Below are positions 26,440 through 34,409 of a stretch of DNA of 38,652 nucleotides, piece by piece. The DNA lies in assembly GCA_018814825.1 (NCBI GenBank), contig JAHIYJ010000037.1:1-38652 (forward strand), read 5' to 3'. Under the pieces are notes generated by a model. It saw only the letters and a list, made by a program, of their open reading frames with translations, ran no database searches and was not told the DNA's origin. Numbering within the stretch: the stretch's first letter is position 1; each line of letters opens with the position of its first letter. This DNA is from Candidatus Omnitrophota bacterium. Its GTDB lineage: Bacteria; Omnitrophota; Gorgyraeia; Gorgyraeales; Gorgyraeaceae. The position numbers and the translations under genes are program-made.

Positions 26440-27903
26440 ATGAACCAGGTCTGGCAGGGTAGATTAGAAAAGATAGACGACTATAGATGGAAAATTCCGC
26501 GTTCTTACAAGCCCGGTATGAAAGTCCCGGGCCTTATCTTAGCGAGTGATTCGCTTATCCCGTCCATAATCAATGATAAAGCAGTTGACCAGGTGGCCAA
26601 TGTGGCGTTTTTGCCGGGTATAGTAAGATACTCTCTTGCCATGCCTGACATACACTGGGGTTATGGTTTTAGTATAGGCGGCGTAGCGGCGACTGACCCG
26701 TCGGAAGGGGGAGTGATATCTCCCGGAGGGGTAGGTTACGATATAAACTGTGGGGTCAGGCTTTTAAGGAGCGAGCTTTTGCTGGATGAAGTTAAGCCAA
26801 AACTGGAGAAGCTAGTCAACGCGCTTTTCAGCAATATCCCATGTGGCGTTGGTTCCAGCGGGGATATCAGGGTAAGTCATAAAGAGGAAGAGGAAATATT
26901 TATTAAAGGCGCAGGCTGGGCCGTGAAAAAGGGTTACGGCGTTAAAGAAGACCTTGAGTGCACCGAAGACAACGGCGCCATTAAAGGCGCGGACCCCGGG
27001 GGAGTATCCGACAGGGCCTTTGAGAGAGGCAGGAAGCAGTCAGGGACCCTTGGCTCAGGGAATCATTTTCTGGAGGTCCAGATAGTCGACGAAATCTACG
27101 ACGACAAAAAGGCTGATATATTCGGCCTTTTCAAGGGGCAGATCACAGTGATGATACATTCCGGATCACGCGGCTTTGGCTACCAGGTATGCGACGATTA
27201 CGTAAAAAGCATGGTTACTGCCCTTAGGAAATACAACATTAATGTGCCAGACAGGCAACTTGCGTGCGTTCCGCTTGATTCTCCTGAGGGAAAAGCCTAC
27301 ATGGGCGGCATGCGCTGCGCGGCGAATTACGCGTGGAATAACAGACAATGCCTTACGTACCTTATAAGAGAGGTGTTTGAAAGGATTTTTAATAAGAGCT
27401 GGACAGATTTAGGCCTGGCTCTTGTCTATGACGTTGCCCATAATATAGCCAAGATGGAAAGGCATGTTGTGGACGGAAAGGAAAGGTTCCTCTGCGTCCA
27501 CAGAAAAGGCGCGACACGGGCGTTTCCGCCGCATCACGTTGATATCCCAGAGAAATACATAGAAGCTGGTCAACCGGTTATAATCCCGGGAGATATGGGG
27601 AGTTTTTCGTATATTCTGGCAGGCACAGAGGCTGCGATGACTGAGACATTCGGCTCAACGTGTCATGGCGCGGGACGCAACCTTTCCCGCTCAGCCGCTA
27701 TAAAAAGATGCGAAGGAAGGCAAATTGATAAGGAACTTTTTAATAAAAGTGGTATAATAGTAAGGGCCTCCGGGAGGTCAACTCTCGCTGAAGAAGCGCC
27801 GGAGGCGTACAAAGATGTTAAAGAAGTGGTTGAGGTTGTGCACAGAGCGGGGATATCGACAAAGGTCGCCAGAATGAGACCGCTGGGTGTAATAAAAGGC
27901 TAA
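26440..27903 (+). CDS. rtcB: RtcB RNA ligase
   Basis: MPDIHWGYGFSIGGVAATDPSEGGVISPGGVGYDINCGVRLLRS; GSGNHFLEVQ; MIHSGSRGFGYQVCDDY; VHRKGATRAFPP; GSTCHGAGR. Confidence 0.97.
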   Translation: MNQVWQGRLEKIDDYRWKIPRSYKPGMKVPGLILASDSLIPSIINDKAVDQVANVAFLPGIVRYSLAMPDIHWGYGFSIGGVAATDPSEGGVISPGGVGYDINCGVRLLRSELLLDEVKPKLEKLVNALFSNIPCGVGSSGDIRVSHKEEEEIFIKGAGWAVKKGYGVKEDLECTEDNGAIKGADPGGVSDRAFERGRKQSGTLGSGNHFLEVQIVDEIYDDKKADIFGLFKGQITVMIHSGSRGFGYQVCDDYVKSMVTALRKYNINVPDRQLACVPLDSPEGKAYMGGMRCAANYAWNNRQCLTYLIREVFERIFNKSWTDLGLALVYDVAHNIAKMERHVVDGKERFLCVHRKGATRAFPPHHVDIPEKYIEAGQPVIIPGDMGSFSYILAGTEAAMTETFGSTCHGAGRNLSRSAAIKRCEGRQIDKELFNKSGIIVRASGRSTLAEEAPEAYKDVKEVVEVVHRAGISTKVARMRPLGVIKG

Positions 27904-27918
27904 AATAAGGAAGGTAAT

Positions 27919-29172
27919 ATGCTGGATATAAAATTTATAAGAGAAAACCCAGACATAGTAAAAAAGTCAATTAAAGACAGGAACCTAAAAATTGACATTG
28001 ACCAGCTCCTAAAGCTAGACGCTGATAAGAGAAAATTCCTGATAGAGTCCGAGGAATTAAAGGCTGAAAAGAATAAGGCATCAAAAGGGGGAAAGCCAGA
28101 TCATACTACTATAGAGAAAATGAAATCAATTGCCCAAAAAATATGTGATTTGGATAATAAAGTGGAGGGAATAGACCAAAAAATACTAGATTTTACACTT
28201 AATATCCCAAATATACCGCATAAATCAATACCAATAGGCCCTCCAAAGGCCAATAAAGTGGTGCGAATCCATGGAGAAAAGCGTAAATTTGACTTTAAGT
28301 CTAAGAATCACATAGAGTTAGGAGAAAAACTTGATATACTGGATTTTCCCAGATCAAGCAAGATTTCAGGCTCTGGTTTCTGTCTTTTTAAGGGTTTGGG
28401 GGCCCTGCTTGAAAGGGCGCTGATTAATTTCATGCTGGATTTACATACCAGGGAGCATGGCTATAAGGAAGTATTCCCGCCTTTCCTGGTTAACAGGGCC
28501 AGCATGACAGCCACAGGCCAATTGCCAAAACTTGAGGAAGAAATGTACAGGCTAAAAGATGATGACCTTTTTCTTATACCAACAGCAGAAGTCCCGGTTA
28601 CTAATATACACAGGGATGAGATACTTGATGAGAAAGACCTGCCGCTTTATTATACAGCTTATACGGCGTGCTTTAGACGCGAGGCAGGTTCTTACGGTAA
28701 AGACACAAAAGGACTTATGCGCGTCCATCAGTTTGACAAGGTAGAGCTCGTGAAATTTGTTAAACCTGAGACGTCTTTTGACGAGCTCGAAACTCTCCTC
28801 GGGAACGCTGAGAAGGTTCTGCAGAAGCTTGGATTACCCTACAGGGTGGTCATGCTTTCAACAGGGGATATAAGTTTTGCCGCCAGTAAATGCTATGATA
28901 TCGAGGCGTGGGCGCCAGGCATAGAAAAAGACCTTGAAGTCTCAAGCTGCAGTAATTTCACAGATTTTCAGGCGCGACGGGCCAATATAAAATATAGACC
29001 TGAAGACAGGAAAAAACCCGAATATGTGCATACTCTTAATGGTTCAGGCGTAGCCATGGCAAGGACTGTTGTCGCGATAATCGAGAACTATCAGGAAGAG
29101 GACGGAAGTATCTTGATCCCTGAGGTCTTGAGGCCATATATGGGCGGGAGAGACAGGATCGCAAGAGAATAG
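27919..29172 (+). CDS. serS: Seryl-tRNA synthetase
   Basis: [91 protein letters not shown]. Confidence 0.97.
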   Translation: MLDIKFIRENPDIVKKSIKDRNLKIDIDQLLKLDADKRKFLIESEELKAEKNKASKGGKPDHTTIEKMKSIAQKICDLDNKVEGIDQKILDFTLNIPNIPHKSIPIGPPKANKVVRIHGEKRKFDFKSKNHIELGEKLDILDFPRSSKISGSGFCLFKGLGALLERALINFMLDLHTREHGYKEVFPPFLVNRASMTATGQLPKLEEEMYRLKDDDLFLIPTAEVPVTNIHRDEILDEKDLPLYYTAYTACFRREAGSYGKDTKGLMRVHQFDKVELVKFVKPETSFDELETLLGNAEKVLQKLGLPYRVVMLSTGDISFAASKCYDIEAWAPGIEKDLEVSSCSNFTDFQARRANIKYRPEDRKKPEYVHTLNGSGVAMARTVVAIIENYQEEDGSILIPEVLRPYMGGRDRIARE

Positions 29173-29174
29173 CT

Positions 29175-29837
29175 ATGATAGGGAAAGTCATTCGTTTTAT
29201 ATTTAGCGTCCTGCTCATACCGGCGTGCGTGGCCTTTACGATTACTTTTTATAACGGCGTGATAGATATAAGGGGTATGTCACAATCAGGCCTGATCTTT
29301 ATCCTGGGAGCGTTCTCTTATTCTATCCTACACCTGATTCTATTCAAGCTTGATTTCCTATATGTCCTGGGTCACGAAGCCGCGCACGCGATAGCCACTT
29401 TTTTTTCAGGAGGGAAGGTGCTTGGGATGAAGGTTTCGGCTAAAGAGGGCAGCGTCAAGACCACATCCCCGAACTTCTTTGTGATGCTGGCCCCTTATCT
29501 GGTGCCGGTATATGTCGTGATACTGGCGCTGGTATATTTTATCCTTTCATTTTTTATGGATGTCTCAAGATTATCGGGTTATTTTATGTTCTTCATAGGG
29601 TTTACCCTGATGTTTCACCTGGCTTATACGGCTGAATCGATACGAGAGAAGCAATCTGACCTGATGAAGACAGGATATTTTTTCTCAATATCGTTTATAT
29701 ATATAGTCAATATCGTAATAGCATATTTCATAATAAGCCTTTTGTTCCCAAAGTTGTTGTTCTTTGATTTTATTTCCGCTTCCTTTGAGAAGTCAAAACA
29801 GTTTTACTATAGTTTCTGGAGACAGTTATTTCTGTAG
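29175..29837 (+). CDS. Multi-pass membrane protein with HExxH (M50-like metalloprotease candidate)
   Basis: LGHEAAHAIATFFSGGKVLG and several hydrophobic segments. Confidence 0.5.
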   Translation: MIGKVIRFIFSVLLIPACVAFTITFYNGVIDIRGMSQSGLIFILGAFSYSILHLILFKLDFLYVLGHEAAHAIATFFSGGKVLGMKVSAKEGSVKTTSPNFFVMLAPYLVPVYVVILALVYFILSFFMDVSRLSGYFMFFIGFTLMFHLAYTAESIREKQSDLMKTGYFFSISFIYIVNIVIAYFIISLLFPKLLFFDFISASFEKSKQFYYSFWRQLFL

Positions 29838-29848
29838 CACAATAAAAT

Positions 29849-29876
29849 TTGTTTTATATATTTTTTAGTGTATAAT
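29849..29876 (+). promoter_or_regulatory. Candidate promoter upstream of the LAGLIDADG ORF/tRNA-Ser
   Basis: TTGTTT - 16 bp - TATAAT. Confidence 0.5.
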
Positions 29877-29902
29877 AGGAGATATGGCGGAGAAGATAGT
29901 AT

Positions 29903-30913
29903 ATGAATAGAGTTAAATTCAGTAATAATAAAGTTCAGGTAAAATTCTTAAAACGAGCTATAACTAAAATAAATAAACCCATTGCTCAAATTGCCGGTAT
30001 ATGCGCAGTTGAAAAAAGAACATTCTATGATTGGCGTAGAGGTAAATATCAAATGTCTTATGGCGTCTTAAAAACATTGGCAGAGAAGGCAAGAATCCCT
30101 ATACCTAAAAAGATATCTTTACTGCCATTATATTGGTATGTACGGAAAGGAGCCCATAAAGGAGCTATAAACAGGAACAGAATATATGGGAACCCAGGAA
30201 CATCTGCAGGCAGAAGAAAGGGAGGGCTGGCAACGGTAGAAAAATTCAGATTAAACCCGGGATACGCAGAGAAAAAAGGCTTCAAGGTGAGAAAGGAAAT
30301 AAGCTATCCTGTAAAATCAAATTTATTTGTAGAATTTATAGGAATCGTATTAGGAGACGGAAGCATTAATATGAATCAAGTTAAGATAACTTTGAACAGC
30401 AAGACAGATAAAAAATATGCTGTTTACGTTAGGAAGATAATAAAACGGTTATTTTCGCTAAACCCTCATCTAAGAGAAACAGAAAAGAATACATTGGAAA
30501 TCGTGATATATAGTAGAAACCTTGTTGATTTTCTGATAAAATATGGCTTAAAGGCAGGAGATAAGGTATTTAATCAAATAGATGCGCCGAAATGGATTTT
30601 TTATAATAAGGGATTAATAAAAGCCTGTTTAAGGGGGCTTATAGATACGGACGGCGGAGTATATTTTCATAATCACAAGACAAAAGGCATTAGATGTAGG
30701 AATATAGGCTTGTGTTTTACAAATCATTCTTCGCCGCTTCTAAATTCTGTATATCGTATGCTTTTAGATTTGGGTATTTCTGCCAAAACCGACAAAAAAA
30801 GACACGTTTCTTTTTATGGAGTTACGGAAATAACGAAATATTTATCAAAGGTAGGTAGTAGTAACCCTAAGCATATAGCTAGGTTTAAATTATATAGAGA
30901 ATCAAAAGTTTGA
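29903..30913 (+). CDS. LAGLIDADG-type homing endonuclease-like protein with N-terminal HTH-like region
   Basis: Two LAGLIDADG-like motifs (EFIGIVLGDGSI and LRGLIDTDGGVY); N-terminal IAQIAGICAVEKRTFYDWRRG. Confidence 0.8.
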   Translation: MNRVKFSNNKVQVKFLKRAITKINKPIAQIAGICAVEKRTFYDWRRGKYQMSYGVLKTLAEKARIPIPKKISLLPLYWYVRKGAHKGAINRNRIYGNPGTSAGRRKGGLATVEKFRLNPGYAEKKGFKVRKEISYPVKSNLFVEFIGIVLGDGSINMNQVKITLNSKTDKKYAVYVRKIIKRLFSLNPHLRETEKNTLEIVIYSRNLVDFLIKYGLKAGDKVFNQIDAPKWIFYNKGLIKACLRGLIDTDGGVYFHNHKTKGIRCRNIGLCFTNHSSPLLNSVYRMLLDLGISAKTDKKRHVSFYGVTEITKYLSKVGSSNPKHIARFKLYRESKV

Positions 30914-30926
30914 TTCTATTGGTTAA

Positions 30927-31018
30927 GGAGAGGTCGCGTAGTCCGGCTTAGCGCGCGTGCCTGGAGAGCACGTAGGCGGGTAACCGCCTCCAGGGTTCGA
31001 ATCCCTGCCTCTCCGCCA
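30927..31018 (+). tRNA. tRNA-Ser (anticodon GGA), CCA encoded
   Basis: Acceptor GGAGAGG/CCTCTCC, anticodon arm cgtgc-ctGGAga-gcacg, long variable arm, GGTTCGAATCC T arm. Confidence 0.92.
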
Positions 31019-31053
31019 GTCAGTATAGAAGGTAATTATAAAAAGAGAGACAA

Positions 31054-31380
31054 ATGGTAGATTTTCAGGTTATCAAAGAAATCTTAATGCCGTATCTCGA
31101 GGCCCTTAAAGACCTTAAATTTACATACGATAATCCTTTATTCTGGGCAGGCCTCATAATCTTATTTATCGTTCTGTCAAGAGCCTGGACCAGAGGTAGT
31201 GCGTTTTCTTTTTCGTTTTTAATCGCCTTGATTTTATTGGGCACCACCAAGCTGGAAGCTCTTGTAGCCGATATAATGATAAAGAACGGCTCCACGTTTG
31301 ATCCGCTCCTGATAAGGATCTTCTCGGGCTTTCTGATAGCTATTATACTTGTTTATTACGCTTTTATGAAAGAAGCGTAA
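31054..31380 (+). CDS. Small membrane protein, unknown
   Basis: 108-aa ORF between the two tRNA-Ser genes with hydrophobic segments (FWAGLIILFIVLSRAW, FSFLIALILLG, FSGFLIAIILVYYAFM). Confidence 0.5.
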   Translation: MVDFQVIKEILMPYLEALKDLKFTYDNPLFWAGLIILFIVLSRAWTRGSAFSFSFLIALILLGTTKLEALVADIMIKNGSTFDPLLIRIFSGFLIAIILVYYAFMKEA

Positions 31381-31408
31381 TTTTGTTACAAACTCAATAT
31401 CTTAATAC

Positions 31409-31498
31409 GGAGAGGTGGCTGAGCGGTTGAAAGCGGCGGTCTTGAAAACCGTTATGGGCTTACGCTCATCGGGGGTTCGAATCCCTCCCTCTCCGCCA
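31409..31498 (+). tRNA. tRNA-Ser (anticodon TGA), CCA encoded
   Basis: ggagaggtggctgagcggttgaaagcggcggtcTTGAaaaccg... long variable arm, ggttcgaatccctccctctccgcca. Confidence 0.95.
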
Positions 31499-31814
31499 GT
31501 AATTTTAACGTTTCCAACCTGTTATATTTAAATAAGTTATAACTCTCCTAATTTTTTATCACCCCTTGGTGCCCATATTAGGTGCCAAACTAAAGTGAAC
31601 CAGGTAGAGTCCTTAATTTCTTGACAACAAAAGACTTATCTTGTAACATATTTATTGAAGCAGAGTTTAGGCAATGCGTTTACAAGATTCCCCTATAAAC
31701 CTTTCGAAATAGTACTTAATCACCAAGTTGTTTTGTTAATAACGAAAAGTAGACGTTGCTTTGTTATGTTGACATAAGAAATAGAAATATGTAATGTATT
31801 AAGTAGAGGAAAAT

Positions 31815-32663
31815 ATGAGCTTGTATTTTATATTTACTGTTGACGGCGATTGGAGTGAGTATTTTTCTACCAAATTGTCAAAGCAAGAAAGAAAACCTGA
31901 CAGGAAAGGTTTGCTTGGTTTGATTAAGCGCGAGATCGCAATTGCCCGTTCTATTGGTGGCAAAATTCTGCATTTTGTACACACATCGCCCGTCGCCCGG
32001 CAATATTATCTACAGCCAGAATTTATCCGCCTTTGGAAGAAGATAGAGGCATCTGGGGGGAGCATAGGGGTCCACTGTCACGAGGAAGGTCTTTTTAGCT
32101 GCGGCAGGCTTAACGATTCTGGCATACTGGAGCAGTCGGTCCGCTCATTAACTGAGCCGTTACGCAAAGAAGAACTGACCATCATTTCTTATCGCGGCGG
32201 TTATCTTACTTTTTGTAAAAATGTCATACCAATCTTAGAGAGAAATGGGCTTTTCATTGATTTTTCTTGCGCCCCGGGTCGTTACCTTCATTACAAAGGA
32301 AGACTGATCGCGGATTGGCGAGGGGCGCCGAAGAATTATTATCGCATGTGTTATCAAGATCACCGCGCAGAGGGTAAAAGCAATGTTATTGAAATACCCC
32401 TTGGAAAAATAAAGCAACGCGCTTTATATATCGATATTACATCTCTATCGGATATCTGGAAGGTAGCGCGACGTTTGGCTAAAAAAGATAAATCATCAAA
32501 AGGCAACATAATTGTATCCCTATTGACGCACACGTATGAGTTTTCTTCTGCATGGAAACGGGTTAGAATAAAAGCGACCCTCCTTATCTGCAGATTGTAC
32601 GGTAGTTTTATTAATGATAAAGAAGCGTTAGGGATTATCACAAGGGGGATAAGAAAAACATGA
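31815..32663 (+). CDS. Polysaccharide deacetylase-like (NodB-type) protein
   Basis: FTVDGDWSEYF, GSIGVHCHEEGLF, TIISYRGGYLTF are reminiscent of NodB-fold metal/active-site motifs. Confidence 0.55.
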   Translation: MSLYFIFTVDGDWSEYFSTKLSKQERKPDRKGLLGLIKREIAIARSIGGKILHFVHTSPVARQYYLQPEFIRLWKKIEASGGSIGVHCHEEGLFSCGRLNDSGILEQSVRSLTEPLRKEELTIISYRGGYLTFCKNVIPILERNGLFIDFSCAPGRYLHYKGRLIADWRGAPKNYYRMCYQDHRAEGKSNVIEIPLGKIKQRALYIDITSLSDIWKVARRLAKKDKSSKGNIIVSLLTHTYEFSSAWKRVRIKATLLICRLYGSFINDKEALGIITRGIRKT

Positions 32664-33607
32664 AAATTGGAATTGCAGCAGAAAACAGACCGCAAGAAAA
32701 GAGAGTTGTTATCCAACCACCTGAAATTAACAAAATTGCAGCCCGTCATGAGGTAACGGTTGAGAGCGGAGCGGGACTTGGTTTGAATATTCCAGACAGG
32801 GTTTTTACTAAAGCAGGTTGCGAAATTGGCTCGCGCGAAGAAGTGTATGCAAACCACCTGGTAGTCCGCATCAAAGAACCCAGTTTCGAAGAAATCAAAA
32901 TGATGCATTCGGGCAGTATTATTGTGTCGATGATGCACCTGCGCTGCCGTCCGAAAATGGAAGAAGCCCTGCGGGAACAGGATTTGATTGTAATTCCGCT
33001 TGAAAATCTGAAGGATCCATTTGGCAGGAGAATGGTTGAGGCAGTCGAGGAGTCCGGCCGTATCGGCATGGAATATGGTTTTAAGCTATGGGGAAAAGAT
33101 TCCGCAACTGCCGCGGTTAAAATCATGGGATATGGTGACATTGCTGTGGGTGCCATTCGGTGCGCAGCCCGTAAATTTGCCAGGGTTCAAATCCTAAATA
33201 AGAGAGATTTTTTAGAAATGGATAAACATATTCCGGGGACAGATATCCTTATAGATGCAATCAATCGTCCTTACCGAAGAGAGGTTGAGAAAGAGCCTTT
33301 TCTTGTAACACGTGAAATGTTAAAGCTCTTTAAGCCTGGATCGGTTATCGTGGATCTGGTTTCAAATCCCAAAAATCATGCTCCCGTGGAAACAATGCAC
33401 CCAACAACGCTGGATAATTTGCACTACATGGTCGATGGTGTCTATCATGCCTCTTGTTGGGGTTGGCCTGGCCTGGAACCACAGAAAATTGCCAAGCGCT
33501 ACAGTCTTCAGCTTAAACCGATCCTGGAAGATTTAGCAGATAATGGCATTGATCACTGCAATGATTTGACCAAGGCTGCTATTTTAGATTTTAATAGTGG
33601 AAAGTAA
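32660..33607 (+). CDS. Alanine dehydrogenase/PNT-like family protein
   Basis: MKIGIAAENRPQEKRVVIQPPEINKIAARHEVTVESGAG; Rossmann-like VKIMGYGDIAVGAIRCAARKFARVQIL; VIVDLVSNPKNHAPVETMHPTT; ATGA overlap with upstream gene. Confidence 0.7.
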   Translation: MKIGIAAENRPQEKRVVIQPPEINKIAARHEVTVESGAGLGLNIPDRVFTKAGCEIGSREEVYANHLVVRIKEPSFEEIKMMHSGSIIVSMMHLRCRPKMEEALREQDLIVIPLENLKDPFGRRMVEAVEESGRIGMEYGFKLWGKDSATAAVKIMGYGDIAVGAIRCAARKFARVQILNKRDFLEMDKHIPGTDILIDAINRPYRREVEKEPFLVTREMLKLFKPGSVIVDLVSNPKNHAPVETMHPTTLDNLHYMVDGVYHASCWGWPGLEPQKIAKRYSLQLKPILEDLADNGIDHCNDLTKAAILDFNSGK

Positions 33608-33610
33608 ATT

Positions 33611-33826
33611 ATGCAAAAATGTCTCTACATCCATACATTCGGCTGCCAAATGAATATGCGTGATTCGGAAGTAATTTGTGGGCTTGGGTATCAAAAAGAC
33701 TATTCTATTTCAGAAGTTAAATATTTTAAAGGAGTCCGTTTTAAGATTTCAGAAATAGAGGTCTGGTTAAAAAAGAGAAAAAGGAAGGGGAGAAGCGCTT
33801 ATAGATTGGACATGGAAGATTTTTGA
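33611..33826 (+). pseudogene. Chimeric remnant: MiaB-like methylthiotransferase N-terminus joined to an excisionase/HTH-like C-terminal tail
   Basis: MQKCLYIHTFGCQMNMRDSEVICGL is MiaB-like; it then switches to FKGVRFKISEIEVWLKKRKRKGR, like excisionase C-termini. Confidence 0.6.
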
Positions 33827-33978
33827 TATGCGACCAAATTGCGACCATTTAATGTCAAAACAACGGCAAACATCAGCAAAGAACAGCAAACAACCGGAAT
33901 CCATAATTCCTTACCATTCAAAGAGTTAAGCTGTAATTCATTGAAAATAGGAGAGTTACAAAAACCCCCTTGCAAGAA

Positions 33979-33998
33979 TCCCTCCCTCTCTGCCAGTA
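33979..33998 (+). repeat. att-like duplication of tRNA-Ser(TGA) 3' end, copy 2
   Basis: tccctccctctctgccagta, 1 mismatch to 31482-31501. Confidence 0.8.
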
Positions 33999-34230
33999 TA
34001 TTTTATGGTGGAAATTGTAACAAACAAGAAGTAAGGTATTTATGACGCAACTTATTGAGGAATCAGTAGGTTGCGTTTTGTGTTTATATGCTTTCGACTG
34101 TTTGAATTTGCTTTTAATAGTGTCCAAAACCTGCATATTTCTGCAAAAACTGTATGATTTCTGTATACAAAATGAGTTGTGTTATCATAGCTTATTCATT
34201 ATAATAATATTTGGAAGGGCGAAGTTAATT

Positions 34231-34250
34231 TCCCTCCTTCTCCGCCAGTA
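34231..34250 (+). repeat. att-like duplication of tRNA-Ser(TGA) 3' end, copy 3
   Basis: tccctccttctccgccagta, 1 mismatch to 31482-31501. Confidence 0.8.
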
Positions 34251-34409
34251 GATATGGGGTGTGCGAGATAAGTAGAGTCGGGAGGCGCCTTCCGATGAAA
34301 AAATCAGCTATTGTAGGATTGAGAAAAGAAAAGCTTGTAAAAATTGTGAAGCCAGTGTCACGAAAGGCATAACAGATTTCATAGCATATTCTGTAGAGGT
34401 ATTTTAAAA

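Larger units (their letters stand above)
31499..34250. mobile_element. Decayed tRNA-Ser-integrated island (integrase not present); two tandem segments bounded by tRNA 3'-end duplications
   Basis: tRNA-Ser 3' end tccctccctctccgccagta (ending 31501) recurs as tccctccctctctgccagta (33979-33998) and tccctccttctccgccagta (34231-34250). Confidence 0.7.

Noticed and set aside
30927-31018. tRNA-Ser(GGA) containing an intron related to the LAGLIDADG ORF
   Set aside because: The tRNA folds intact at 92 nt with a normal anticodon loop; the ORF is outside the tRNA
33839-34251. Small ORFs 33839-34045 and 34042-34251
   Set aside because: They read through the att-like repeats and AT-rich decayed sequence; no protein family signal
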